DNA of 42,500 bases from Seminavis robusta (taxonomy: Eukaryota; Bacillariophyta; Bacillariophyceae; Naviculales; Naviculaceae). The DNA lies in contig CAICTM010000019.1 of assembly GCA_903772945.1 (NCBI GenBank), positions 1-42,500 of the forward strand, read 5' to 3'. How positions within the stretch are numbered: position 1 is the stretch's first letter; every line of letters starts with the position of its first letter. Below, piece after piece: positions 30,858 through 40,901 of this stretch. A program made the translations under genes and the position numbers. Under the pieces are notes generated by a model, which was given only the letters and a program-made list of their open reading frames with translations, was not told the DNA's origin and ran no database searches.

Positions 30858-31618
30858 ATGTTCAGTGAGGTCTTTCAGTTTCCGGCTGTGACAATACTGC
30901 CACAAAACAGCTTTCGAAACATTCACATGTTTTGTCAGCTTCAACCAAAATCAATGACAACAAGACGGTTGTCTTTAACGTTGGCGGAACAAAATATGAG
31001 GTCGCAAGGAGCACCATTGAAGCATACCCCAAGACTATGCTGGCCCGTTTGGTTTCGGAAACTTGGAAACAACCCAACAAAGAGGAGATCTTCATTGATC
31101 GGGACGGGCTGCAGTTCCGTTACATCTTGAACTACATGCGCACCCAAAACGTCAATCTTCCAGCTTGCATTTCCAAGGCTTCGTTCCAAGAAGACTTGCA
31201 GTATTATGGGTTTGAGGATGTGCCTGATGATGCAATTGCAGGTAGCATCAATTATGACGCAGCCACGCGTGTGGTGGCCTGCAAGCAGATATACCAAAAA
31301 AAGCTGGAAAGGATTGGCATAGCTATTGAGGATTTGCAGAGACAGAGGGATTTCACCGAAATTGCATTTGCATGTTTTAATGTCTACGTCAGGGATGGCA
31401 AACATGAGCTCAAAGTATGCGACATACTAGTACAGTCTCAGTTCAAAAGCTATTTCCGCGCATGTCATGGAGTTACCGGTATTCGATTGCCTCTTGCGGG
31501 AGATAAGTTGGATTGCTTTCAAGAGTGCCTGGCTCCGTACGGGCTTCGGTACGTTTCTCATAGTTCCTCGGAACTGAAGGTAGAGGCACTTTCGTCCGAG
31601 GCTGTTGCTGACAGTTGA
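30858..31618 (+). CDS. BTB/T1-domain (KCTD-like) protein
   Basis: The main frame is open through the BTB domain but has no in-frame ATG before an upstream stop at 30866-30868. I propose a 7-nt first coding exon 30858-30864 (ATGTTCA), then GTGAGG...TTTTGTCAG as a 74-bp intron, then exon 30939-31618, giving 228 aa in frame. Residues about 12-105 are a T1-type BTB fold: VVFNVGGTKYEVARSTI, the ETWKQP region, IFIDRDGLQFRYILNYMRT, FQEDLQYYGFED. The family assembles as tetramers or pentamers and often bridges Cullin-3 to substrates; potassium-channel membrane segments are absent. The C-terminal 110 residues (FTEIAFACFNVYV ... SHSSSELKVEAL) match no domain I know. Confidence 0.85.
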
Positions 31619-31702
31619 GTTTGAACATTCACGCAAGTCCGACTTGTGCGTAATAATAATGCAAAATTAATTATGAAGAGCACGTCTTATCTAATTTCCA
31701 TA

Positions 31703-32758
31703 CTAGGATGATGATTTCACATCCTCTAGCTTGTATAGATCGGTTCGTTTTTGCTTGCCAATTGGAATAGACGTTCTCACTTCATCAACTCGTGCTAGGT
31801 CCAAGTCACAAATCACCAATGCCTCTTTCTCCTCGGCTTTGGTCACCACATCTCCCCAGGGCGAGACCACGGTCGAATGACCCCATGCCGTGTAGTGAGG
31901 ATACTTGCCCTCCTCCTCGGGTGGCTGTGTTCTGGCGGGAGACGCCGTAATGACAAAACATTGATTGTCCAAGGCTCGTCCCCGTTGCAAGAGTTCCCAG
32001 TGCGCGGGTCCGGTTGTCAAGTTGAAGGCTCCGGGAAAGATGATGATTTTGCAGTTTGGTTTGGATTGACACATGAGCATGGATGCCAGAGGAAATCGAA
32101 TGTCGTAGCAAATGCCCACACCCACGTCCAAATCGTCTCGAAGCGCAAAACTGGTCAAGGAATTTCCCGGACTGAGTGTGTCGGACTCTCGAAAGGTAAT
32201 TCCACCGGGAACGTCAATATCAAAGAGATGGACCTTGCGGTGTTTGGCCACTACCGTGCCCGTGGGATCATAGACCAAGCAGGTGTTGTACACTTGACCG
32301 TCGTCTGTTTCTGGGATACTCCCACCCACAATCCACATTTTATGTTGTTTGGCACGTTCCATCAAGAGCGCACTCGATGGAGACGTTGTGGCTTGTGTGT
32401 CTCCCACTTGGGGCAAGACCTCGGCATATTCGGCAAAGGCACTGGTCGCATAGGGCGAGTTCCAGATTTCGGGAAGGACGACCAACTGAGCTCCCTGCGC
32501 GGCGGCCCGATCGAGGTAATCCGCGGCTGTGGCGTGGTTCTTTTCTTTATCGGGTGTCACATGGAATTGACACAGGGCTACGCGGAGGGTGTCAGCGCTT
32601 GTGGATGACATGCTGCGAACCGTAGAGGATGACTGTCGGAACTGCTGGCTGCCGATGCGAGTGAAGAAAGCTGGTCGAGAATGAAAGGCAGATGCAGAAG
32701 CTGCAGAGGCCGCAGTTGTAGAGATCCAAAGAGTCAAAGAATGATAGGATAATCTCAT
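31703..32758 (-). CDS. NIT2: Nitrilase-superfamily amidase, NIT2/omega-amidase type
   Basis: Single exon, 351 aa. The catalytic triad of the carbon-nitrogen hydrolase fold is intact: Glu97 in VVLPEIWNSPY, Lys175 in KHRKVHLFDIDVPG and Cys217 in GICYDIRFP. PEIWNSPY and HLFDIDVPG are the NIT2-type signatures. The known reaction is hydrolysis of alpha-ketoglutaramate (and ketosuccinamate) to the oxo-acid and ammonia, closing the glutamine transaminase cycle. The catalytic domain starts near residue 56. The ~50-residue N-terminal extension has a hydrophobic stretch ending in ASASAFHSRPAFF, a strong ASA-F type plastid import motif, with an Arg/Ser-rich transit region after it. Plastid location is therefore likely. 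Confidence 0.93.
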   Translation of the reverse strand: MRLSYHSLTLWISTTAASAASASAFHSRPAFFTRIGSQQFRQSSSTVRSMSSTSADTLRVALCQFHVTPDKEKNHATAADYLDRAAAQGAQLVVLPEIWNSPYATSAFAEYAEVLPQVGDTQATTSPSSALLMERAKQHKMWIVGGSIPETDDGQVYNTCLVYDPTGTVVAKHRKVHLFDIDVPGGITFRESDTLSPGNSLTSFALRDDLDVGVGICYDIRFPLASMLMCQSKPNCKIIIFPGAFNLTTGPAHWELLQRGRALDNQCFVITASPARTQPPEEEGKYPHYTAWGHSTVVSPWGDVVTKAEEKEALVICDLDLARVDEVRTSIPIGKQKRTDLYKLEDVKSSS

Positions 32759-33131
32759 GGTAATCTCGTGACAAGTCCTGTCTACTAGCTAGAGCCAGTC
32801 TATTGACAACCACAAACTTGCTTTGTAGATCTAGTTGCTTGCTTTGTTGTTGGATTGACAAATCGAAGGATCCAAAAAGATCTGATGGAGTCGAATGAGT
32901 CAACTCAAAGAAGCTTCCAGAAAGATCCAGTGTTTCTCTTGGCCACTCCCGCGACAAACGCTAATAGCGAACAACTCTTGAAAGATGTGTACTTGTAGTA
33001 GCGTTGTTTCACTCTAATAGCGAAGTCAGCCTCCAGGATGGCCAGAACCGAGCTCATAAAATACAATCAAGCGAAGAAAAACTCACCAGAAATCGACTTT
33101 ACACTATAGTCCTTTTTTGCAAGTCATCACC
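32759..33131. promoter_or_regulatory. Divergent intergenic region
   Basis: 5' region shared by the nitrilase (-) and oxidoreductase (+). It contains TACTAGCTAGAG at about 32785 and two copies of CTAATAGCGAA (about 32960 and 33013). No defined factor site is recognised. Confidence 0.35.
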
Positions 33132-34339
33132 ATGAAGGCCTACGGAAACATTGAAAAGGGAGATGCCTCCAAGCTGATCGAAGCGGACGCTCCAAAGCCC
33201 ACACCTGGACCCAAGGACTTGCTCGTCAAGGTCAAGGGTGTTTCAGTCAACCCGGTGAGTAGAGAAAGGTAGTTGTTTGTGGCAAAATGCTTTCAAAATC
33301 ATGATCCTTCTAACGCACCATTTTCGTTCTTGGTTTTGGCAACGTCTTTCCAGGTCGATTACAAAGTTCGAGAATGGTTTGATGCGCCGGAAGGTTCTCC
33401 TCATCGCATCCTTGGATGGGATGCGGCTGGCGTCGTGGAAGCGGTTGGAGATCAAGTCACCAGCTACAGAGTGGGCGATGAAGTCTTTTATGCCGGCGAG
33501 TTTACCAAGCCTGGGACCAATGCCGAGTACCAATGCGTCGATGAACGCATCGTTGGAAAGAAGCCATCGTCCTTGTCGTTTGCCGACGCGGCCGCATTCC
33601 CATTGACTTCCATCACTGCCTGGGAATTGCTCTTTGATTCCTTGTGCGTCAAGGAAGGAGAGGGTGAAGGGCAAAGTGTGTTGATTCTTGGAGCAGCAGG
33701 TGCGTGCAGGACAGTACCTGTATTGTGCGTCAACGCCCGTCACGACGGATGCATTTCGCTTACAAATATCGTCTTTTCCTGCATAACACAACAGGTGGCG
33801 TTGGAAGTATTCTTGTACAGTTGGTAAAGAAATTGACAAAATTGACGGTTGTGTCCACTGCCTCTCGTCCAGATACCATTGACTGGGTGAAAAAGATGGG
33901 TTCAGACCATGTGATTACTCATCGCGAACCACTGCCTCCGCAAATGAAGGAGCTTGGTTTGACACCCAAATACGTCATTTGCCTCAATGGTACCGAGGGT
34001 CACCTCGAGGGTATCATTGAGTTAATCAAACCCCGCGGACATATCGCAATTATCGATGACCCGACCTCCTTGGATCTTACCAAGTTCCCAAACTTCAAAC
34101 TCAAGGCGTTGACCTTTAGCTGGGAGTTCATGTTTGCCCGTAGCATGTTCCAGACAGAAGACATGGACGCTCAGCAAAAGCTGTTGAACCGCGTGTCGGA
34201 AATGTTCGAGTCACGTGATCTCGTCTCCATTGTGAACAAGTGCTTGGGCAAGCTGAACCTGGACACCTTGAAAGCGGCCCATGAAGTACAAGCAAGTGGC
34301 AAGGTGATTGGAAAGAATGTTTTGGAGGTGGACTTCTGA
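33132..34339 (+). CDS. Quinone-oxidoreductase-like MDR family reductase
   Basis: Three exons: 33132-33254, 33354-33699 and 33795-34339. Introns are 99 and 95 bp, GT-AG. The product is 337 aa, normal for the medium-chain dehydrogenase/reductase family. The N-terminal GroES-like domain has [20 protein letters not shown] and [16 protein letters not shown]. The NAD(P)-binding Rossmann motif is GAAGGVGSI (spanning intron 2), then [19 protein letters not shown]. The structural and catalytic zinc ligands of alcohol dehydrogenases are missing, so this is the zinc-independent quinone oxidoreductase / zinc-binding-dehydrogenase-like subgroup (NADPH-dependent reduction of quinones or enones). No targeting peptide is visible, so it is probably cytosolic. 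Confidence 0.93.
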
Positions 34340-34461
34340 GTAGAGTGAGTCGAGTCGAGTCTAGTATCTATTCTATTTTAACCAATGGCTGTACCAAAAC
34401 ACAGCTCTCTATTAAAAGTATAGATGGACGGAAGTCAATAGCATAATGAAGGTGGCCATAA

Positions 34462-35605
34462 CTACGGCGATCTTCCAGTCGAGTTTATTGGCAGAAGACA
34501 AGGGTCCACGAAGTCCTTAGAGTACCCCAATGTGTTGTCGTCGGAACATGTACTATCCCGTATCTCGTTTAGAATCCAATTGTAGTATTGTGCCACGTTG
34601 GTGGCCACGTGTGGTGCACCACTATTGCATCTAAAACCTCTCGTTATGAAAGACACAATTCCAACTTGGACATGGTAGTCATCGAGCACTGGCCCTCCCG
34701 AGTCGCCTGAAGAGGTGGAGAGACAGACAAAGAACAATGATGGGAGGGTGAGGTGACAAGTGCATGGTGCCAAACATAGGAGTAGCACTCTGAAACTAAC
34801 CGTAGCATGAGTGACCATCGTTATCAGGCTCATCGCAGAGGTGATATCTGTAATCAGCACATTCATTCCATTCGTGTTGACACTCTGCTTCCGTCAATGC
34901 TCTGGTGACAACTTTCTTGAGACGTCTGCTCTTGGGGACCCTCCCCCCGTTTAGGAGAGTGCCAATAATGCCCACCAGGGTTGAGGTAGACCCAAAGCCA
35001 ACAGTCGTCAGGCTCTCATCTTTACCCCATGGAAAGCTCGTGTCAGAGTTGAGCTCGACAAACTGAGTGCTGGGGGCGTTTTCTGCCAGCTTAACGATAG
35101 CCAAATCATTGTACCGAGGACTGTAGTCAGGATGCAAGCTGACACAATCAACAGGCACCGTCACTCCATCTGAGTGAGTTGTGTGTTTGAGCCTTACAAA
35201 AGCAGGCGGGCCCAGTTCTGTCACCAAAGGATCTGGAACCACACAGTGTCCGGCTGTAAGCACTCTATTTGGCGCAATGAGAGTCCCTCCGCAGGCAGGT
35301 TGGTCCGTTTCACTATCTTTGAGCAATGAGACGAACCACGGGAATTCTCCAGGCTCCGCTGTTAATGCAGTAATGCAATGATGTCTTTAGTAATTGCATC
35401 AATGCATATAAACAGATGGCAACTTTTCAACCCCGCTATTATCTGTTCTCGCCTTACCTCTCGCTCCATCAACGATAAGATTTCTTTGATCGCTTGCCTG
35501 ACGTCTCAGCTTTTCGTTGTCTACTGCAATCACATCTCCCACGGAAATAGCCGACAGCAAGAACGATATCAGGGATGCAACCAAGGAGAATATTGATATC
35601 ATCAT
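34462..35605 (-). CDS. Secreted S1A (chymotrypsin-fold) serine protease
   Basis: Minus strand, three exons: 35605-35458, 35358-34801 and 34706-34462. Introns are 99 and 94 bp, GT-AG, both in phase 1. The product is 316 aa. It has a signal peptide ([21 protein letters not shown]), a short propeptide ending RN, and a mature start like [20 protein letters not shown], the equivalent of IVGG. The triad is complete: His87 (LTAGHC), Asp134 (YNDLAIV) and Ser238 (GDSGGP, assembled across intron 2). At the position equivalent to trypsin 189 (six before Ser) there is His232 instead of Asp, so tryptic specificity is not expected. A 35-residue C-terminal extension after the last helix contains two Cys (STCS, DPCLLP). 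The adjacent oxidoreductase is convergent. Confidence 0.93.
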
Positions 35606-36357
35606 GGTGTTATCATGGTGTTTGCTACCGTTACTTCTGCTTGTGCTCGCTAACAGAATTGGGAAATCGAGGCAAAACATGGACGGGCACTCCTCGGTCG
35701 GGCGGTTTTTGGCACTTTGCTTCTTCGAAAACGTGTTCAGTTTCGTGGGATGTTTCATTGAAAAGTGCAAAATGGCAATAAAAGAACCCTTTTGACAGGA
35801 AATTTTCGACCAAATTGATGAAATGGTTGACCCGTGCAAGCCATCAAACTGCCACCAGTCCTGGCAAACCAGCTACAGTATCGGGTAGAGTACAACCCAC
35901 TAAAAGACCACCAATCTAACCACATAGCAAACCGGCCTTGTGTACAAGGACAGACAAGGGGGTCAGGAAGGTTACCAGAACGAAGCAGATAGGTTGAAGC
36001 CAGACAAGCAGCAAGACGCAGCATCGCTCACCGGACAAAAAAACAGAAGACAAGTCGCCTTGTGGATTTGGTGCCAACTCTGGTCCGCCAACTTGACACA
36101 CAGAGAAGGCAACCTTAGTTGGTTTGTGCTCCCTGATAGGTTGCGGGCAGCTAGGCAAGCAGCAGACGCAGAATCGCCCATCCTATGGGAAACCAGAAGG
36201 CGTATCCCCCCTTTTTGGATGCATCTACATCTATCCAATACCTCAATAATCAAATTGCAGCCAGGAAGACAGGAGTAGAAATGTGGGGACAGGGCTCCCT
36301 CTTGAAAATTTTGAAACATATTTTATTTATATCTCTTTTTTTTACAATGAACAGGCA
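35606..36357. other. Spacer, no gene supported
   Basis: Upstream region of the protease gene. An imperfect direct repeat (CAAGCAGCAAGACGCAG at about 36005; CAAGCAGCAGACGCAG at about 36157) lies here. A 112-codon plus-strand frame has no family features. A long T-run precedes the tRNA. Confidence 0.45.
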
Positions 36358-36444
36358 GCTGTTGTGGCTAAGTGGTAAAGCATTCGACTTGTAGTCAGCC
36401 AACGTGCGATCGAAAGATCCCCAGTTCGAACCTGGGCAACAGCT
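36358..36444 (+). tRNA. tRNA-Thr (UGU anticodon) with 15-nt intron
   Basis: Acceptor stem GCTGTTG pairs with CAACAGC (7 bp). The D arm has GCT/AGC around AAGTGGTAA. Anticodon stem TTCGA (36383-36387) pairs perfectly with TCGAA (36410-36414) only if 36394-36408 is removed as an intron after position 37. The loop is then CT-TGT-AA, anticodon UGU. The variable loop is AGATC. The T arm is CCCAG-TTCGAAC-CTGGG. Discriminator T at 36444 agrees with eukaryotic tRNA-Thr. No CCA is encoded. A T5 tract eight bases downstream fits RNA polymerase III termination. Confidence 0.9.
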
Positions 36445-36451
36445 CCCTCGA

Positions 36452-36456
36452 TTTTT
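36452..36456 (+). terminator. RNA polymerase III terminator of the tRNA gene
   Basis: Run of five T starting 8 nt after the tRNA 3' end, the usual Pol III stop signal. Confidence 0.7.
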
Positions 36457-37370
36457 GGCATCAATAGACATGATTTGTTTGGCTGTTGTTGGTTTTGTTG
36501 TTGTCTGCCTTGTGGTTACAGATAGCGAGAACTTTGAGTTTTTTTACGCCTGAGTCTGCTGTCTACCCGAGTTTCACGTAATGCATTTTCTTCGGCCGAC
36601 TGTCAACTCCTAGCAGTAAGTACGACTATGTCAAAGTTCGAATCAGAGCGGTGTCTTTTTTTCCCTCTTTCGCATTGTTTGTTGTTGTTTGTTGTGTGAC
36701 ATTGTCATCTGACTTGCTGGGCATGGTGGAAGAGAGAAAAGTTGCGGATTCAGCGCTTTTCTTGCTTTTCCCATACCGACCAAAGAGAGACTGATCCTGG
36801 GTTGGGCTGCCGTGCTGCCGTGTCTTCTTGTTTATTATTCGTTCAGGTGTCGACAGCTTGATGTCATTCGATAGATTTCCATGTCCAGAGTAGCAAGAGA
36901 ATGATGCTGGTACCATCTTTCCTGCTTGCGAATGTGGATGTTGGAGGTGCGAAAGGCGCCGTTTCGAACCAATGCTGGTGAGCTGCCGCCAAGGATCGCT
37001 GCAACCTTCACATATAATGATTCACACCAACGGCACAACAGCACCCTTCCACCGTTGGAACGATCATTGTTTCAGTTTGACGACTTTCAACGCAAAGATG
37101 ACAAAGCAACTGCCATTAGCGCATTTGGAGCCTATAGTTTCCGCTTGGCCGTTTGACAGAATTCATCGATTTCACTCCCGTATCATTCATGAACTCTGCT
37201 CACATTGTTGCCTCTCCACCGAATCTTGGAAATCGAGGAACATGACAATCAACCGACAAGTCTGATGGGAGTGAATTTCAAGTGTCGGCTCTTCCTCCTC
37301 CTTGGACTTCATTGGGCAAGAACATTACTTGCGCTTGTCGATACCATAAACTGCTACCGGTGTTTCGGCC
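36457..37370. other. Spacer and 5' flank of the GTPase gene
   Basis: Short competing open frames exist on both strands (for example 36626-36916 minus and 36926-37156 plus). None has a recognisable domain or supporting splice signals. ACCGG occurs at about 37357, just before the ATG of the next gene. Confidence 0.4.
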
Positions 37371-40300
37371 ATGTCATCCAACGAAGAGCGACGAACGGCT
37401 TGTCAAAGGACAGGGATAACCAGCCTCAGCAAAAAGCGGCCATCAGTGCCGAACGACCAGTGCTGCAAATATGCGCCAAAGGCAACGAACAAGACTTGCG
37501 GAGAAGACGAATCCTCAAGAATGCTCCCAGGTGGAGTTGCAAGGTTGGTCCCCATGAAGAAGGCTACATGCACAGACATGTCGAAAGCGGCGACTGTCGA
37601 GCGCAATGCCCTTGTTTCCGCTGGAACACCAGCATGTGGGTCGATGATGAAGCATGCCGACCCGAACGGGGCGGAGGCGAATCTCAAGGTTCCTGCACTG
37701 AAAGCATCAGGGGCTGCGTTGAAGGAGGAGGGTCCTCATGCAACAAAGGACAAGGCACACGAACAATGCCACGCGACTCTCAATAATCTTCTCGCACTCT
37801 TGAATAGTCCCGAGAACGAGAAGTTCTGCTCCCAGAAGCGCCGCCAAGAGTGGACCAACGAAATTTCTGACTTGGCACGCAAACCATGCCCCGAGACCAT
37901 CATTGGTTGCTTGGGAGCCTCCGGAGCTGGCAAATCCTCGCTGTTGAACGCCTTGTTGAACGAGTCTGAGATTCTTCCTACCTCCTGTAGCCGTGGGTGC
38001 ACAGCGTCTGTGGTGGAGTTGCGATTCAATCGAGACTTCCTCGCTATCGGGGCACAAAGAATCGTTGTGTATAGGGGAGAAGTGGAGTTCATCCCGCTGC
38101 AAGAGTGGCTTGCCGAGCTCAAGATGCTGCTGGAGGCATGCTGTACAACGTCCGAGGACTCTGAGCAAGATCGAGTCTACCCGAAAAAGCCGGACGAAAG
38201 CGAGGCCTCTGCTGCTTGGGAGAAGATCAATGAAGTTTACGGCCGCGGCACCATGGAGAATCTTGCTGGCAATCCCAAAGAGCAAGTCTGGGATCGTCTT
38301 AGCAAAGATGGAAGAATCGTGTCGTTACTGAAGCCGCAAGATGGTCAACTGGCAAACACTGTCGTCGTGGAGGAAGGGAGCGTCGATGCCAATAAGGCAA
38401 AGATTCTTGTCGATCACCTTCCCGACCTTAAGGGCGCACTAAAGAGAGAGAAAAAGAAGTGGGCCAAAGGTTTCCGAAAGAGGCTCAATGAATACATCTA
38501 CAGAAAGGGCAATGGCAAGGAGCCTCAGACGTGGCCACTCATCAACAAAGTGTCTCTCTATGGTCCATGGGCCGTCCTCTCTACAGGCGCTGTATTGGTG
38601 GACCTTCCTGGGGTGAGAGACGCCAATGCAGCCAGAGCAAAAGTTGCCGAAACTTACCTGGACAACTGCCACAAAATATGGATCGTGGCTCCAATCAAGC
38701 GGGCCGTGGACGACAAAACTGCCAGAGACTTGATGGGCGAGCAGTTCAAACGTCGACTGTTGATGGACGGAAAGTATGGAATTGTCAGCTTCATATGCAC
38801 GCATTCCGACGACGTTGAAACCACGGAGGTCCTAAGGGACCACGAAGATGTTGTCAAAGAAGTCGAAGGTCGATGGGAAGCAATGGAGGAGCGCCGGGGG
38901 GAAATTGATGGCATCGAGAAGAAACTGAGCGAATTGCATGAAGAAAGAGAAAGATTCAAGGACGAAACGGACGAGCTCGAGGAGTGGATCATGGAACGTG
39001 AAAATGATAGTAGCGATAGCGATATCGAAGGCGACAATAATTTGTGCAGTGAGGACGGAGGCTCAGCTGAGGAACTGGAACAAGCGAAGGACAAGCTGAA
39101 GCGGAACGAGGAATCAATGAAAGCACTCGAAGCAAAAGCAAAGAACCTCGAAGACGAGATTGCAGTGCTTCAAAGACGTCTCAAGGCTACTGCGGCGGGG
39201 GTGAGAAACGAATACTCCAAAAATAGCTTGCAAAGCGATTTCAAGGCTGGGCTGGAACAACTCTGCCGCCAGCCGGATGAAGAGGAAATGGACGAGTCCG
39301 ACTCAACTGAACCCGACAATGTTGCACCACCGCTACCTGATGACTATCAGCTCGAAGTTCATTGCATTAGTTCCAACGACTACCTGAAGATTCAGGGGCT
39401 AAAGCCGCGCTCGGATGGGGCGCCGAGTACGTTTACGATTTCGGAAGAGACGCAAATTCCTTCCCTTCGGGACTCGGTCCATGCGACAACGGCAAGCTTC
39501 AAAGCAGACTTTGTTTCCACCAACGCACTTACTGCAGAGGACATCTTGGGGCGCATTAAGCTTTATGCCAGCCAGAACAGTGCGGAAGAAGAAGAGGAAG
39601 AGGCGGATGTGCGCCAATATCAACTGGCTTTTGAGAATGAGATTGCAACGATAGAGCAGCGCTTGGGACCGATTGTTGAGGATTTCATCAGCGAGACCGA
39701 AAAAGAGGTGGATAAGTGCCTTGAACCCGCTCTGGAAGTTGGAGCTTCGCAGGGATTCTCTTCTGCGCTGAGTACGGTCAGTTCTTGGAGTGATACCGCT
39801 TGCCGCACCAAGGATCATCGTGGGCCGGAGCAGAATGCATTGCATCATAGGACATACGAAGCTACGTTGAAGCACGGGGGCGTGTTCAAGTCATCCACTG
39901 CAGGCGCGATAAACCTGAACGCTGAGCTGTGTGAACCAGTCGAGAGGGTGTATTGTCGACAATGGCAGCGCACAATGGACTCCCGAATCACACATCTACT
40001 GAATCAGGCACAATTGATGACCACAAGGTTGCTAAAAACCGTGTCTAGTGCACTTGGAAAGCAACTTGTGGACGCGGGTATGGAAGCCTCACGTGCAGAC
40101 GCGTTGGAGGGTAGAGCCAGAAAAAGCGGCGACGTGGACATCAGGGCCGCATTCCGAGACATGAAAAAGCTGCACCGCGAAACTCAGAGTAAGCTGCATC
40201 GTTCGTTTCAAGAAAGCGTGGCGCAACAAATGAATCATGGTTATAGTCAAGGACTGTACGTACAGCGCGGCAAGGGATACTTCAAGAGAATGAAGAAGGC

Positions 40301-40901
40301 ATTGCATGCCTACGCTGCGAATGGTGCGCACATCATTTTCAACCAAGCAGTTGGAAACCTCCTGGATGGAGTCCAGCAGTTGGTCGAGATGCTTAAGGCT
40401 GGCATAATGGGGCTTTCAGGTCACATCAGGCAGAGTCTCCATCGTGTTTATTCTGTATCCTGGAACGAACAGCAAAATACAGATGGTTCGAAGGACCAAA
40501 AGCGGAAAAAGAAAGCTCTTGCATGTCGGAACCGACTGCTAGGAGTTCTCAGCGGTATGTGCGAATCTCACGAGGCGACAATGATGCTGGCTGGAATCGA
40601 TTTCAAAGAGGCCGACCACGATGTCGTGGGAGTGGAAAGTTGGCAAGATGGCTATGCCAAGAGCATGGAGGAAGCAAAACTCAAGGGAAACTTTGTGGAT
40701 CTTATTGATTCAGATGACGAGGAGGAGCCCCCTGTCCAACGAAAGAAGCCAAAACTTTCGCACCCCCCGGGTCCACAACCTATCCCAGCTTCACACGAAT
40801 TGATGCCTCGGTACTTTTCTGCCAAACCTCACCGGGGGTGGACACTGCCTGATAATGCGCCGAGCATGGCGCCTTCCGGCATGGAACGCTTTGTGCTTTA
40901 G
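37371..40901 (+). CDS. SLIP-GC-like large GTPase (dynamin superfamily)
   Basis: Single exon, 1176 aa. The N-terminal 130 residues are Lys/Cys-rich and probably disordered. The GTPase domain has G1 GASGAGKSS (182-190), a candidate G2 Thr at 211 (RGCTASVVEL), G3 DLPGVRD (411-417) and a G4-like THSD (477-480). About 200 residues separate G2 from G3, a large insertion as in the nuclear GTPase SLIP-GC. A long charged coiled coil follows (about 495-610), then an acidic region. A helical stalk-like part (about 750-1075) follows, with LMTTRLLKTVSSALGKQLVDAG and FRDMKKLHRETQSKLHRSF. The tail has acidic DLIDSDDEEE next to basic KKPKL, which could be an NLS. The family hydrolyses GTP and remodels assemblies; its role outside vertebrates is unknown. 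Confidence 0.87.
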   Translation: MSSNEERRTACQRTGITSLSKKRPSVPNDQCCKYAPKATNKTCGEDESSRMLPGGVARLVPMKKATCTDMSKAATVERNALVSAGTPACGSMMKHADPNGAEANLKVPALKASGAALKEEGPHATKDKAHEQCHATLNNLLALLNSPENEKFCSQKRRQEWTNEISDLARKPCPETIIGCLGASGAGKSSLLNALLNESEILPTSCSRGCTASVVELRFNRDFLAIGAQRIVVYRGEVEFIPLQEWLAELKMLLEACCTTSEDSEQDRVYPKKPDESEASAAWEKINEVYGRGTMENLAGNPKEQVWDRLSKDGRIVSLLKPQDGQLANTVVVEEGSVDANKAKILVDHLPDLKGALKREKKKWAKGFRKRLNEYIYRKGNGKEPQTWPLINKVSLYGPWAVLSTGAVLVDLPGVRDANAARAKVAETYLDNCHKIWIVAPIKRAVDDKTARDLMGEQFKRRLLMDGKYGIVSFICTHSDDVETTEVLRDHEDVVKEVEGRWEAMEERRGEIDGIEKKLSELHEERERFKDETDELEEWIMERENDSSDSDIEGDNNLCSEDGGSAEELEQAKDKLKRNEESMKALEAKAKNLEDEIAVLQRRLKATAAGVRNEYSKNSLQSDFKAGLEQLCRQPDEEEMDESDSTEPDNVAPPLPDDYQLEVHCISSNDYLKIQGLKPRSDGAPSTFTISEETQIPSLRDSVHATTASFKADFVSTNALTAEDILGRIKLYASQNSAEEEEEEADVRQYQLAFENEIATIEQRLGPIVEDFISETEKEVDKCLEPALEVGASQGFSSALSTVSSWSDTACRTKDHRGPEQNALHHRTYEATLKHGGVFKSSTAGAINLNAELCEPVERVYCRQWQRTMDSRITHLLNQAQLMTTRLLKTVSSALGKQLVDAGMEASRADALEGRARKSGDVDIRAAFRDMKKLHRETQSKLHRSFQESVAQQMNHGYSQGLYVQRGKGYFKRMKKALHAYAANGAHIIFNQAVGNLLDGVQQLVEMLKAGIMGLSGHIRQSLHRVYSVSWNEQQNTDGSKDQKRKKKALACRNRLLGVLSGMCESHEATMMLAGIDFKEADHDVVGVESWQDGYAKSMEEAKLKGNFVDLIDSDDEEEPPVQRKKPKLSHPPGPQPIPASHELMPRYFSAKPHRGWTLPDNAPSMAPSGMERFVL

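Noticed and set aside
31877..32608. 243-codon plus-strand frame
   Set aside because: Antisense shadow of the nitrilase, whose catalytic residues are all present on the other strand.
36358..36444. Reading the tRNA as a class II (long variable arm) Leu/Ser/Sec tRNA without intron
   Set aside because: The unspliced anticodon stem has two mismatches and a wobble. The 15-nt intron model restores five perfect pairs and a Thr-type discriminator.
36626..37265. Small genes on either strand before the GTPase
   Set aside because: Several frames overlap with no preferred one and no recognisable domain; treated as 5' flank.
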